Shown here: piece after piece, positions 54,364 to 63,855 of the stretch
Numbering within the stretch: the stretch's first letter is position 1
Layout of the letters: each line of letters starts with the position of its first letter
NCBI GenBank assembly: GCA_943788235.1
Contig: CALSPM010000005.1
Coordinates: 248,001 to 312,000 of the forward strand
Direction of reading: 5' to 3'
From: an uncultured Cyclobacteriaceae bacterium
GTDB lineage: Bacteria > Bacteroidota > Bacteroidia > Cytophagales > Cyclobacteriaceae
Length of the DNA stretch: 64,000 nt
The notes under the pieces: generated by a model
Database searches by the model: none
Told to the model about the DNA's origin: nothing
The model's input: the letters and a program-made list of their open reading frames with translations, nothing else
Program-made: the position numbers and the translations under genes

Positions 54364-55630
54364 TAATCCAACAGTCAATTTTAATAGATTGACCTTCTGT
54401 GTATTCCTCAGTAAAAATATCTGTAATAGAAGGGAAAAGGGCTTCTGACTTTTTCATACTCCCGTAATCCCCAGCTTTTTGGAATGCATTATAGGCTGCT
54501 ATGAAGACGGCATAGTCAACCGTTTTAAATTCACCTTGCTTACATTCATCAAAGCTTGATAGGTATAGGTTTCCAATCAATACATGTGCCTCACTCATAG
54601 AAGGATCTGCTGAAAGGGCCCTTCTACAATTACTTCTTGCACTACCTTTTAAACCTGCTTGGTAATCGATTTTGGCCAGACTTAAATAGATTTCAGCTTT
54701 TTTCGTTGCTTCTTCGGTAAGCGCAAGAGCTTGGTTATAGTATTGAATGGCTCCTTGCCGATTATCTCCTTTTGATGCTCGCGAGGCGAGGAATTTTGAT
54801 ATGGCAAAATCAGGAGAATTCTGGTTTACAATCTTAGCCGCTTCGAAAGCCAATGGCCGATCCGTACATTTATTTTGAAGCATGAGCTTAAATATTTTTG
54901 AGGCTACTTTTATATCTCCTGTTTCGGCTAACTTTGGTCCTAATAGACTTTCAACATAATCACAACTTAAATCGATGGTTAAGGTCAGGAGTTTATCCAT
55001 ATTTTTAGCAACCCTTTCTAAAGAAGCGGATTTGCTGGAAGCGGCGATTTGGCCATCCAAAACATCCATTAAGCGGGTATAAATATCCAAGACTTTTTCG
55101 TCCGATAGCTCCCCACCCGTTGCTTTAAACCTACGTACTACATCCATGTAAGCGACAAAATTATTGGTTGAGAAATTGGCACCGTTGAGGGCGAAGGTTT
55201 TTTCGAATAGCTCCATTAACTCAGGATATTTAGATTTATTACCCTTATAAAACTTATAAGCAGGGAAAGCTTTACGATTTAGAACGGAGGCTTCATTGCC
55301 AAAATATTCAATTCTCAAATCATACATCTCCAGAGCTTTTGCTTGATAAGCAGTTTTTTGGACTTTATCTGACTCTTTATCTGCTAATCCGGTATAAATT
55401 TTCGCTCCATTTTGATAAAGAGACTCATTTAAATCAGGTGTATTCTCGAGGAGCCAGGCGTGCGGTGTTATTGCGTCTGCATATTTTTCTACTTTGACCA
55501 TGTCTGTATATATGGCATTATTTTCTTTTGCAACATCAATTTGCTCACCCCAATTCCAACCGGCTTGGCTAAAAACATTTGTGCTTATTAGACAAACTAA
55601 TAGGATTGTTCTTATTATTAATTTATTCAT
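54326..55630 (-). CDS. Exported tetratricopeptide-repeat protein
   Basis: The 434-residue protein has a signal peptide ending near NVFSQ (residue 22) and a helical, TPR-like body; the clearest repeats are at about 285-350 (DNRQGAIQYYNQALALTEEA and AEIYLSLAKIDYQAGLKGSA). The function is unknown, but its fixed position between a barrel protein gene and lptC suggests a role in outer-membrane assembly or LPS transport. It overlaps the lptC start. Confidence 0.78.
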   Translation of the reverse strand: MNKLIIRTILLVCLISTNVFSQAGWNWGEQIDVAKENNAIYTDMVKVEKYADAITPHAWLLENTPDLNESLYQNGAKIYTGLADKESDKVQKTAYQAKALEMYDLRIEYFGNEASVLNRKAFPAYKFYKGNKSKYPELMELFEKTFALNGANFSTNNFVAYMDVVRRFKATGGELSDEKVLDIYTRLMDVLDGQIAASSKSASLERVAKNMDKLLTLTIDLSCDYVESLLGPKLAETGDIKVASKIFKLMLQNKCTDRPLAFEAAKIVNQNSPDFAISKFLASRASKGDNRQGAIQYYNQALALTEEATKKAEIYLSLAKIDYQAGLKGSARSNCRRALSADPSMSEAHVLIGNLYLSSFDECKQGEFKTVDYAVFIAAYNAFQKAGDYGSMKKSEALFPSITDIFTEEYTEGQSIKIDCWINESVILQKRAEN

Positions 55631-55648
55631 TTTATTTAAAGGTATTAA

Positions 55649-56917
55649 TTAATTGTATTTTCTTTTTATAAACCATTTTTCATTTATGGTTAGGCCTAAA
55701 ACCATTTGCATGAATGATTCATTGACCAATCCATTCTCAATAGTCCCTCTCTCCCCGAGTTTAATAGCCACATCTAAGGTTGACAAGCCAGCTATAGGGA
55801 AAGAAGCACCAAAATTAATGCCAAACTCACTAATACTATTATTTTGAACTAAATAAGGGAGTTTTCCATAGTTGAACCCAAAGCGGTAAGTGACCCGTTT
55901 CAAATAATTGGTAATATTTCGACTATCGGGCGTCATTTCACCGCCGAGAATAAATTCTTGTGTGTTTTGGAAGAGTGTATTGTTTGTGCCATTTGAAGTC
56001 CAGTTGGCTAAGTTGATATCTAATCCAATTCTATACTTGTCAACCAATCCATAAGAGAGGCCAAAGTTTAATTTTTTTGGTAAATCAAAGGTGGTATTTT
56101 CTTCATTTGTGATAGGTATGATCGAACCCACTTGGAGCAAGCTACTTTCTATATATCTAGACAGAAACACATCCTTTGAGCCTTTAAGTTGGCCTGAATG
56201 CTGATAGGTGATTCCGAAATTCATCTCATGCGTTTCGTTGATCTTCATTTTATGAGCTAGGGCAACAGAAAATAAAAAAGATTTATAGGTTTCATTGGAT
56301 GATAATTGGGTGTAATATCTCATACTACTGGAATCTGAAGCTAAGGAACTCTGATTTTGCTTGTCGATTGCACCAAATACATACATCAGATTAAAACCAA
56401 TGTTTGTGGAATTAAAAATACGAAATCCATTTGACCAAGTAAATTGGGAAAGGCCGCCGCTTCCAATGAATATATTATCTGTGCTTTCCGTAGGCGTTGT
56501 GTCGGTAACCTCACTACTGCCTCCAAACTCATAATCTGCGGTACTAAAGGGGAGTAAGGAAAAGGCAGAGCCCCATTTACCGTTTAATAAGGGGATAAAG
56601 AATACCATATGTTTGAGACTGCCCGTTTTTTTGGATCCATTTTCTAGCTCGCTTTTATAAGTTCGAGATTCTCCTTGAAGGCCTAAATTAAATGAGGTGA
56701 GCTTATTATAAGTAAGCCATGCTGGGTTCTGAAGATTTATATTGAAACGGTGAGGCATTCCTGTACCCAGTCCTCCCATGGCTTGGTTGTGAGCGAGGCC
56801 ATTATTGTTGAGTTCGCCAATTCCGTAGACCGCATAAGTACTTGCTACATGTTGACTATTGCTTTTCAGGCAAAATAAGACAATTGATAAGGTCAATAAA
56901 TATTTAGATATCCTCAT
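55649..56917 (-). CDS. Putative outer-membrane beta-barrel protein (FadL/OmpP1-like layout)
   Basis: The 422-residue protein has a signal peptide ending near KSNSQ (residue 21), and then STYAVYGIGELNNNGLAHNQ-type sequence followed by many amphipathic strands (LSYGLVDKYRIGLDINLANW, VTYRFGFNYGKLPY, FGINFGASFPIAG). The N-terminal part, with MGGLGTG and NPAWLTY, resembles the FadL/OmpP1 hatch region. The ligand is unknown. The gene overlaps coaX by 14 bases and precedes the TPR gene by 18. Confidence 0.75.
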   Translation of the reverse strand: MRISKYLLTLSIVLFCLKSNSQHVASTYAVYGIGELNNNGLAHNQAMGGLGTGMPHRFNINLQNPAWLTYNKLTSFNLGLQGESRTYKSELENGSKKTGSLKHMVFFIPLLNGKWGSAFSLLPFSTADYEFGGSSEVTDTTPTESTDNIFIGSGGLSQFTWSNGFRIFNSTNIGFNLMYVFGAIDKQNQSSLASDSSSMRYYTQLSSNETYKSFLFSVALAHKMKINETHEMNFGITYQHSGQLKGSKDVFLSRYIESSLLQVGSIIPITNEENTTFDLPKKLNFGLSYGLVDKYRIGLDINLANWTSNGTNNTLFQNTQEFILGGEMTPDSRNITNYLKRVTYRFGFNYGKLPYLVQNNSISEFGINFGASFPIAGLSTLDVAIKLGERGTIENGLVNESFMQMVLGLTINEKWFIKRKYN

Positions 56918-57629
56918 TATTGATTAAAATTTGGTTTAATCCCAAGGGGACTAAATTTGAGCGCACAAAGATGCTACCTTTTACGTTGCTTTCAAAAAGT
57001 GCGGCATCTCCACCTGTCATTAATACCCTTAAAGTCGCATATTTTTCTTTTAAAATTGAAACGATCCCATTAATTTCATTTTTCATTCCATTTTTTGCCC
57101 CAGAAATCATACCGGAAGAGGTTGATTTTCCAATCAACACCCATTCATATTGATCGCTTTGCGCTGTTACATCGGGCAGTTGCTCCGTCATTTCATGCAT
57201 GGCTTTGAGTCGCATTTTGAATCCAGGACTAATAATTCCTCCCTCAAAGCTGTTGTTGATGAGAAGGTCATAGGTGATACAGGAGCCGGCATCAATGATC
57301 AGTAGATCTTCTGATGGAAAAAGGAAGTGGGCGCCAACGGCACTGGCAATCCGGTCACGGCCTAGGGTTTGGGGCGTATCATAGTTAATACGAATAGGTA
57401 ATTTTGAATGTTCATTGAAAACGAAGACTTCATCACCAAAAATATTCTTTATTTGTTCCGAGTTATGCTTTACAGAGCATACAATGATGTTTTGATTTTT
57501 TGGAAGGGCTGTTACCAATGATTCTACCCGATCCCAAGTTTTAGATTCTAAAATTAAATTACCTTGAACCTGAGAGGACTTTATGCGACTGTTTCCAATA
57601 TCAATTACGAAGTTTGGTTTGTTACTCAA
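56904..57629 (-). CDS. coaX: Type III pantothenate kinase
   Basis: The 241-residue enzyme phosphorylates pantothenate in CoA synthesis. It has the ASKHA-type motifs: VIDIGNSRIKSSQ at the N-terminus, RDRIASAVGAHF, IDAGSCITYDLL and the glycine-rich GGIISPGFKMR. The start codon is TTG, 27 bases from the divergent anmK start. It opens the seven-gene envelope operon. Confidence 0.94.
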   Translation of the reverse strand: MSNKPNFVIDIGNSRIKSSQVQGNLILESKTWDRVESLVTALPKNQNIIVCSVKHNSEQIKNIFGDEVFVFNEHSKLPIRINYDTPQTLGRDRIASAVGAHFLFPSEDLLIIDAGSCITYDLLINNSFEGGIISPGFKMRLKAMHEMTEQLPDVTAQSDQYEWVLIGKSTSSGMISGAKNGMKNEINGIVSILKEKYATLRVLMTGGDAALFESNVKGSIFVRSNLVPLGLNQILINNEDI

Positions 57630-57648
57630 AGAATAAATCGTTAATTAG

Positions 57649-57656
57649 CAAATATA
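57649..57656 (-). promoter_or_regulatory. Possible -7 element of the coaX operon
   Basis: On the minus strand TATATTTG matches TAnnTTTG and lies 19 bases upstream of the coaX TTG. The -33 position is CAA rather than TTG, so the assignment is weak. Confidence 0.35.
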
Positions 57657-58712
57657 ATGAATGAACTATCAGCAGTTGGCGTAATGTCCGGATCTTCACT
57701 TGACGGGCTGGATATATGTTATTGTGACTATAAATATTTTGAATCAAAATGGCAGTTTCAAAACTTGAATGGAGAGACCATTCCTTTCCCTAGGGATATT
57801 TATGGTCTTTTACAAAAGGCCAGAGACCTTTCTGGAGAGGAACTCGTAAGGCTAGATGTGCGTTTGGGTATTTGGATGGGACAGATGATTCGGGACTTTT
57901 GTCGACGGCATGATTACCTACCACAAATTATAGGATCTCATGGGCATACGGTTTTTCATCATCCAAACCAGGGATACAGTATTCAGATTGGCAGTGGTCA
58001 GGCCATCGCTAGCTATGCCAATATACCTACCATAAATGATTTTAGATCTAAAGATGTTTTATTGGGTGGGGCTGGTGCCCCACTGGTACCCATAGGTGAT
58101 AAACATCTATTTTCAGCCTATGATGTTTGTATTAATTTAGGGGGAATTGCCAACCTAACCATCAATTGCGAGGCGTTGCCGAGGGCTTTTGATGTGGCGC
58201 CTTGTAATCAGGTATTGAATAAAATTGCCCATCGTCTGGGAATGCCATTTGATCAAGACGGAAAAATGGGGCGTTCAGGGACTTTTTTGAAGTCATGGTA
58301 TGCTTCCTTAGAAACCCCTCATTTTTATCAGAAAAAAGGGCCAAAATCAATCAGTAATGAATGGGTGGAACAAGAAGTATTGAGCAAATTACCTGCGCGA
58401 GAAGATCCAAGGGATCTTGCGTATACTTATTGTAAATTTGTTGGAGATCGGATAGCAGAAAGCCTCTTGGAGTTAAATTTTAATACCGTCCTTGTTACCG
58501 GCGGAGGGACTCATAATAGAGCGTTATTAGATGCTTTAGAAGGGGCCTTGGGTGTAAAGGTAGTAGTACCAAAAGCAGAAATCATTAATTTCAAAGAAGC
58601 CTTAATTTTTAGTTTTATGGCGGTTTTGAAATTGAGGAAAGAGGTAAATGTGTTAAAATCAGTTACGGGCGCGTTTGAAGATAGCTCGTCAGGAGTTTAT
58701 TATAGTCCTTGA
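57657..58712 (+). CDS. anmK: Anhydro-N-acetylmuramic acid kinase
   Basis: The 351-residue enzyme phosphorylates and opens 1,6-anhydro-MurNAc in cell-wall recycling. Family motifs are visible: VMSGSSLDGLDICYCDY at the N-terminus, GSHGHTVFHHPNQGYSIQIG, INDFRSKDVLLGGAGAPLVP, CINLGGIANLT and VTGGGTHN. It is monocistronic as far as can be seen and ends 18 bases from the convergent lysC stop. Confidence 0.96.
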   Translation: MNELSAVGVMSGSSLDGLDICYCDYKYFESKWQFQNLNGETIPFPRDIYGLLQKARDLSGEELVRLDVRLGIWMGQMIRDFCRRHDYLPQIIGSHGHTVFHHPNQGYSIQIGSGQAIASYANIPTINDFRSKDVLLGGAGAPLVPIGDKHLFSAYDVCINLGGIANLTINCEALPRAFDVAPCNQVLNKIAHRLGMPFDQDGKMGRSGTFLKSWYASLETPHFYQKKGPKSISNEWVEQEVLSKLPAREDPRDLAYTYCKFVGDRIAESLLELNFNTVLVTGGGTHNRALLDALEGALGVKVVVPKAEIINFKEALIFSFMAVLKLRKEVNVLKSVTGAFEDSSSGVYYSP

Positions 58713-58730
58713 TGAACGCTTAAGATTCAA

Positions 58731-60053
58731 TTATAGATTGAATAAATAGCTATTGAGGGACTTTAAAGTTTTTTCTTTCAAGTTGCTCTTTACAAGAAGT
58801 GAGATGTTGTTTCTACTTCCACCATAAGAAATCATTCGAATAGGAATTTCTTCAAGGGCTTTAAAAATATCACTACTGATCCCTTTTTGCTCTGCTACCA
58901 TATCTCCAACGATACAGATTATGGTTTGATTGACATCAACTTCTACTTTCCCATACTTTTGAAGATCTTGAATGATTTGCTCAAGAAACTTTGGGTCATC
59001 TATGGTTATAGAAACGGCAATTTCCGAAGTGGTAATCATGTCAATGGGAGTTTGATACTGCTCGAAAACTTCAAAAACTTTTCGGAGAAAGCCATACGCC
59101 AAAATCATCCTAGAGGATTTGATTTTGATAGCGGTAATGCCGTCTTTAGCGGCAATGGCTTTGACTGTTTCAGGATTTTGATTAGAGGTAATGAGTGTAC
59201 CATGTGCCAAAGGTTTCATAGTATTTTTTATTCTTACAGGAATGTCAAATTGCTGTGCAGGTATGATACAGGTCGGGTGTAAAATTTTTGCCCCAAAATA
59301 AGCCAACTCACCTGCTTCTTCAAAGGATAAATTAGAGATGGGTTTGGTATTATCTACGATTCTAGGATCATTATTGTGCATGCCATCAATATCGGTCCAA
59401 ATTTGGATTTCTTGGACATTTAGAGCCGCACCCATGATAGTTGCACTATAATCACTGCCTCCTCGGTTTAAGTTATCAATACCCCCCGAACAATTTCGAC
59501 AGATAAACCCTTGTGTGATATGTAATTCATAAGCTGTATTTTGATTGAGTAAACTTTCTAATTTAGCCGAAATTAAAGCCATATTAGGCTCTTCAGATTC
59601 GTTAAGATACATGAATTCAGAAGCTGGAATTAATCCTGATGAGCCAGGATGTTTTTCATTTAAATAGGTTTGGAAAAGACGGGTCGAGATCAATTCACCA
59701 TTTACTACGATAATTTTAAGAATTTGGTTATAAAAGGGCTGATGAATAAGCCGATGCATTTCATTAAAATATTGATTAACTATTTTAAAAGCTATTTTTT
59801 TATTTGAAGCTTCAGTGAGTAGGGATTGTATGAACGGGTCGTAGGTTGCTCTTAATTCTTCTAGTCGGGCAAGGGCGCCATCAATATTTCCTAACCGGAA
59901 AAGATCACCAATTTCAACTAATGTATTGGTAGTACCGGATACGGCTGATAAGACAATAATTTTTTTTTCGTTATCCGCAGTAATCAATTTCGCTACGTGC
60001 TTCATTCGATCTGGTGTACCAACTGAGGTACCCCCGAATTTATAAACTTTCAT
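58731..60053 (-). CDS. lysC: Aspartate kinase
   Basis: The 440-residue enzyme makes aspartyl phosphate for lysine, threonine and methionine synthesis. It has KVYKFGGTSVGTPDRMK at the N-terminus, GGIDNLNRGGSDYSATIMGA in the substrate site, IWTDIDGMHNNDPRIV, and two ACT domains (about 300-440) for feedback control. It is the monofunctional form. It follows ribH by four bases on the same strand. Confidence 0.95.
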   Translation of the reverse strand: MKVYKFGGTSVGTPDRMKHVAKLITADNEKKIIVLSAVSGTTNTLVEIGDLFRLGNIDGALARLEELRATYDPFIQSLLTEASNKKIAFKIVNQYFNEMHRLIHQPFYNQILKIIVVNGELISTRLFQTYLNEKHPGSSGLIPASEFMYLNESEEPNMALISAKLESLLNQNTAYELHITQGFICRNCSGGIDNLNRGGSDYSATIMGAALNVQEIQIWTDIDGMHNNDPRIVDNTKPISNLSFEEAGELAYFGAKILHPTCIIPAQQFDIPVRIKNTMKPLAHGTLITSNQNPETVKAIAAKDGITAIKIKSSRMILAYGFLRKVFEVFEQYQTPIDMITTSEIAVSITIDDPKFLEQIIQDLQKYGKVEVDVNQTIICIVGDMVAEQKGISSDIFKALEEIPIRMISYGGSRNNISLLVKSNLKEKTLKSLNSYLFNL

Positions 60054-60057
60054 GTTC

Positions 60058-60537
60058 TTAAATAATATTCAACATTTTAATTCCGGTCATGGCCGCTTCA
60101 TCTCCTTTATTTCCATGCTTACCGCCGGATCGGTCGATGGCCTGTTGTAGTGTATGGGTAGTTAAGACACCAAAGACAACAGGTTTATGAAACTTTAGGT
60201 TTAAAGAAGTAATACCTTGGGCTACGGCATTACATATGAAATCGAAATGGGGAGTCTCACCTTGTATCACACAACCTAAACAAAGGACCGCATCAATATG
60301 TTGATCTTGAGCCAAAGTCTGGGCGCCCAGCGTTAATTCAAAACTACCAGGGACGCTCCTGATGATGATATTTTCTTTTTTAGCACCGTATTTAAGCAGG
60401 GTCTCAAGGGCACCAGACATAAGAGCATGGGTGATTTCAACATTCCACTCGGAAACCACAAGACCAAATTTTTTTGATATGATGTCAGGCAGATCACTAC
60501 CAATGAAAGTGCTCAAATTTTTTGTTGTACTCGCCAT
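60058..60537 (-). CDS. ribH: 6,7-dimethyl-8-ribityllumazine synthase
   Basis: The 159-residue enzyme catalyses the penultimate step of riboflavin synthesis. Visible motifs are VVSEWNVEITHALMSGALE, SVPGSFELTLGA, CLGCVIQGETPHFDFICNAVA (with the catalytic His) and GVLTTHTLQQAIDRSGGKHG. It is in a run with the TPR gene upstream and lysC downstream. Confidence 0.96.
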   Translation of the reverse strand: MASTTKNLSTFIGSDLPDIISKKFGLVVSEWNVEITHALMSGALETLLKYGAKKENIIIRSVPGSFELTLGAQTLAQDQHIDAVLCLGCVIQGETPHFDFICNAVAQGITSLNLKFHKPVVFGVLTTHTLQQAIDRSGGKHGNKGDEAAMTGIKMLNII

Positions 60538-60598
60538 AAGTGAGAATGAGAGTAAAGTTAGCTTAACTTCCTCTTAGTTTCTTTCGTGATGAGTTTGA

Positions 60599-61300
60599 TT
60601 ATTCTACAATTAACCCTTCTAATCTCGCCTTTTGCTTTTGAGATTCCTGAAATAAGACAGAAGATCTGTATTCACTTATTATTTTATCATGGGCGTTTAT
60701 GGCTTCTTTAAAATCACCTTTTAATTCCAAGGCAAGGGCGTATTTATTTAAATAATAAGGGGAGAAATCTCTATTCGCCTTGTGCAGTGCCGCTTTTTTA
60801 AAATAATTGCATGCCTTTTCAAAGTCATCTAATTCCATATGGGCGTCTCCGATCAATGAATAAGCCCTGGCTTGCAGTAGAAAATCAGTACTTTTAAAAT
60901 CGTTTAGATATCTTATAGCATTGTTAAAATCTTTTAGGCGCATATAAATAGCACCTGTGTAAAAGTTAGATAGGTTGGAAGCATCTGTTCCCGAATAGAG
61001 TGAAATAATATCTAGGAATCCATAATTATTACCATCCCCATTGAGGGCCAAGCCAATGCTATCCGCTTCAAAGTAGTAGACGGCCTGAAACATTTCTTCT
61101 TGTGCTTCAGAATTTTTATTTTTGTTGAGATAAGAAAAGCCCAAAAAAATAAGTAGGACTAAACTGGCGATCCCAATTGAGATAAATACGCTATTTTGAT
61201 TTTTTTTATCGTTAAAAAATGCTTCTGTTTTGCTGATTATTGCTTCAGGATTATCAATGAGATCTAATCCTTTTGTTTCTTTATTCTTGGACCTAACCAT
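60599..61300 (-). CDS. Membrane-anchored tetratricopeptide-repeat protein (YfgM/BamD-like layout)
   Basis: The 233-residue protein has a basic cytoplasmic N-terminus, one membrane helix (about residues 38-58) and TPR units from about 110 on (NFYTGAIYMRLKDFNNAIRY, ARAYSLIGDAHMELDDFEKA, YYLNKYALALELKGDFKEAI). The layout is like E. coli YfgM, which works with SecYEG and PpiD in the periplasm. Its place between pdhA and ribH is shared by other Bacteroidota, to my knowledge. Confidence 0.8.
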   Translation of the reverse strand: MVRSKNKETKGLDLIDNPEAIISKTEAFFNDKKNQNSVFISIGIASLVLLIFLGFSYLNKNKNSEAQEEMFQAVYYFEADSIGLALNGDGNNYGFLDIISLYSGTDASNLSNFYTGAIYMRLKDFNNAIRYLNDFKSTDFLLQARAYSLIGDAHMELDDFEKACNYFKKAALHKANRDFSPYYLNKYALALELKGDFKEAINAHDKIISEYRSSVLFQESQKQKARLEGLIVE

Positions 61301-61345
61301 TTGTGTAAATTTTTTTCAATGTGCAAAGATAATGTGATTTTGAGA

Positions 61346-62362
61346 TTACTCCAATATAAAAGGATAATCCTTTTCTGCATAAACGTCTTGATAGGCATCT
61401 GAAGGGCCAGGATAGGGAGATTCTTCAGCAAAAATAACGGCTTCGGCCACACGCACCTTTAGCTTTACGTCCATTTCTTTGAGAACTTTCTCAGTCGCAT
61501 ATTTTTTATTTAATATCACATTTTTTATTTGTTCGATAGGGTCTCGGTCTTTGTAAGAAGCCACTTCTTCTTTGGTCCTATACTTGGCTGGATCTGACAT
61601 AGAATGACCTTTGTATCTGTAGGTCCTAAATTCAAGTAAAGTGGGCCCATCTCCGCGTCGTGCACGCGCCGCTGCTTCAGTAACAGCATTGTGAACTGCC
61701 TCAACACTCATGGCGTCAACCGCGGCAGAAGGGATGTCGTAAGCTTCCCCCAATTGGTGAAGTTCCGTGACATTGGAGCTCCGTTCTACGGACGTCCCCA
61801 TGGCATAGCCATTGTTTTCTATTACGAAGATGACAGGAGTTTTTTGCGTCATGGCTAAATTTAATGCTTCATGAAAAGCGCCCTGTCGTACTGCACCATC
61901 TCCCATATAGCAGATGCACAAGTTTCCCGTACCTTTGTATTTTTCTGCGAATCCAAGTCCTGCACCCAAGGGAATTTGACCTCCCACAATTCCATGACCA
62001 CCCACAAAGCCCACTTCTTTATCAAACATGTGCATAGAGCCTCCCTTTCCCTTGGAGACACCGGTTGACTTACCGAATAATTCTGCCATGATGTATTTAG
62101 GGTCCGTTCCCAGGGCAATAGGATGGGCATGATCTCGGTAAGAAGTGATGTATTTATCTCCTTTGATAAGTGCAGAAACTGAGCCTGCTGCACAGGCCTC
62201 TTGGCCAATGTAAAGGTGGCAAAATCCTCTTATTTTTTGTTGGCCGTACAATTGACCTGCCTTTTCTTCAAATCTGCGCATGAATAACATTTGTTCATAC
62301 CAATTCAAGTAAGTTTCTTTAGAAAAGCCTACTTTGTTATTTTTTTTTGTTTTCGCTACCAT
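61346..62362 (-). CDS. pdhA: Pyruvate dehydrogenase E1 component, alpha subunit
   Basis: The 338-residue thiamine-diphosphate enzyme has FCHLYIGQEACAAG, the TPP-magnesium motif GDG at 154-156 through ENN at 182-184, and the phosphorylation-loop-like YRYKGHSMSDPAKYRTKEEV. It decarboxylates pyruvate together with the beta subunit, which is not in the window. An SD-like AGGAGG sits only one base before the ATG. The promoter upstream is a full match to the Bacteroidota consensus. Confidence 0.96.
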   Translation of the reverse strand: MVAKTKKNNKVGFSKETYLNWYEQMLFMRRFEEKAGQLYGQQKIRGFCHLYIGQEACAAGSVSALIKGDKYITSYRDHAHPIALGTDPKYIMAELFGKSTGVSKGKGGSMHMFDKEVGFVGGHGIVGGQIPLGAGLGFAEKYKGTGNLCICYMGDGAVRQGAFHEALNLAMTQKTPVIFVIENNGYAMGTSVERSSNVTELHQLGEAYDIPSAAVDAMSVEAVHNAVTEAAARARRGDGPTLLEFRTYRYKGHSMSDPAKYRTKEEVASYKDRDPIEQIKNVILNKKYATEKVLKEMDVKLKVRVAEAVIFAEESPYPGPSDAYQDVYAEKDYPFILE

Positions 62363-62420
62363 ACCTCCTGCGCTCTTATGTAAAATTCTTTTAATTTGCC
62401 CCTAACAATTTAAAGGAGGA

Positions 62421-62450
62421 CAAAAATAATTAAAATATACTGTTCCTCAA
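62421..62450 (-). promoter_or_regulatory. Promoter of pdhA (Bacteroidota type)
   Basis: On the minus strand TTG (62448-62450) and TATTTTTG (62421-62428) are separated by exactly 19 bases, a full consensus match. The -33 end reaches to six bases before the divergent recF start codon. Confidence 0.7.
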
Positions 62451-62455
62451 ATTTA

Positions 62456-63568
62456 ATGAAAATCAAAGCACTTGCACTTCAAAATTTTAAGAATTACGAA
62501 AATTTGGCCTTGGAATTTTCGGAGGGGATTCAGTTATTCCTCGGTCAGAATGGTATGGGGAAAACGAATTTATTAGATGCTTTACATTATTTAACCTTCA
62601 CGAAGACCGCTTTTGTAAATACAGATAATCAGAATATTAGAAAAGGAGCCTTGTATTTTCTTTTGAAAGGGAATTTTGATAATGAAGGAAAATACCATGA
62701 AGTGATTTGTTACCATGAGGTGAGGAAAAAAAAAGTAATCAAACTCAACGGATATCCCTATGAGAGGATCATTGAACACATTGGCAGATTACCTTTAGTA
62801 CTGAGCACCCCCTATGATAGTGATTTGATAAGGGAAACCAGCGAGGTTCGCAGAAAGTGGATAGATGGTTGTATTGCCCAATACAATCAAGAATATTTAG
62901 CTGATTTAATGGGATATAATAGGATTTTGAGTCAAAGAAATACATTGCTGAAGAGCATGGAGGGTCATTTAAATGGCTCCAATAGTTCTCTTTTGGACAC
63001 TTATGATACCCAATTAATTACGTTATCCAAAAATTTGAGTCAGGTACGTGCAGATTTTGTCAATAAGTTTATTCCTTTTTTGACCGCCAATGAAGGGCTG
63101 ATTGTTTTTGACCGCGAAACATGTTCAATGACTTACCAATCTCAAGTATTGGCAGTGGATTTTGAGCGTACTTTTTTAGAAAGTCGAAAGAAAGATCTTG
63201 TCACCCAACGTTCAAATGTAGGTTCACACAAGGATGATTATTCCTTTTTGATGGATGGGCAGCCGTTAAAAAAGTTTGGGTCTCAAGGGCAACAAAAAAG
63301 TTTTCTAATTGCGTTAAGGCTTTCGCAATATGATTATTTGGCTAAAGCGACGAAGACAAAGCCGATGTTACTTTTGGATGATATTTTTGATAAATTAGAT
63401 GATGAGCGTATTGAGAGGCTTACAGATTTATTAAGCGATTCGGTAAGATTTGGTCAAGTATTTATCACAGATGCTCGAAAAGAAAGGACATCTTTACTTT
63501 TGAAAGACAAGTATAATGCTAAAATATTTGAAATAGGAAATGGAAAGGTAAACAGTTATGAAACATGA
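62456..63568 (+). CDS. recF: DNA replication and repair protein RecF
   Basis: The 370-residue ATPase has Walker A GQNGMGKT at 30-37, the signature region KFGSQGQQKSFLIALRL, and Walker B with MLLLDDIFDKLD. It binds gapped DNA and helps load RecA. It overlaps the DUF721 gene by 11 bases, an arrangement like the recF-DUF721 pairs of other bacteria. Confidence 0.95.
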   Translation: MKIKALALQNFKNYENLALEFSEGIQLFLGQNGMGKTNLLDALHYLTFTKTAFVNTDNQNIRKGALYFLLKGNFDNEGKYHEVICYHEVRKKKVIKLNGYPYERIIEHIGRLPLVLSTPYDSDLIRETSEVRRKWIDGCIAQYNQEYLADLMGYNRILSQRNTLLKSMEGHLNGSNSSLLDTYDTQLITLSKNLSQVRADFVNKFIPFLTANEGLIVFDRETCSMTYQSQVLAVDFERTFLESRKKDLVTQRSNVGSHKDDYSFLMDGQPLKKFGSQGQQKSFLIALRLSQYDYLAKATKTKPMLLLDDIFDKLDDERIERLTDLLSDSVRFGQVFITDARKERTSLLLKDKYNAKIFEIGNGKVNSYET

Positions 63569-63848
63569 CCGTACCCAAAGCTTGAGAGAGGCTATTGGTA
63601 AATATTTAAAAGAAGAAAAGCTCGAGGGGAAGCTCAATGAGCATAAACTTATTGGTATGTGGCAGGAACTCATGGGGCCTACTATTGCGAATCGTACGGC
63701 TCGAATGTTTATCAAAAAAAAGACACTCTATGTTAACATGAATTCAGCGCCACTAAAACAAGAGCTGAACATGTCAAAGGCTAAGGTTTTGAAATTAATT
63801 CATAAAAAGGTGGATATAGACATCATCGATGATGTTAAATTCCTTTAG
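63558..63848 (+). CDS. DUF721 (DciA-like) protein
   Basis: The 96-residue protein has the DUF721 pattern: SLREAIGKYLKEEKLEGKLN, MWQELMGPTIANRTARMFIK and LYVNMNSAPLKQELNMSK. DciA, which shares this domain, loads the replicative helicase in many bacteria; short Bacteroidota members next to recF may do the same, by homology. It starts inside the end of recF. Confidence 0.88.
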   Translation: MKHDRTQSLREAIGKYLKEEKLEGKLNEHKLIGMWQELMGPTIANRTARMFIKKKTLYVNMNSAPLKQELNMSKAKVLKLIHKKVDIDIIDDVKFL

Positions 63849-63855
63849 TGCGCTG

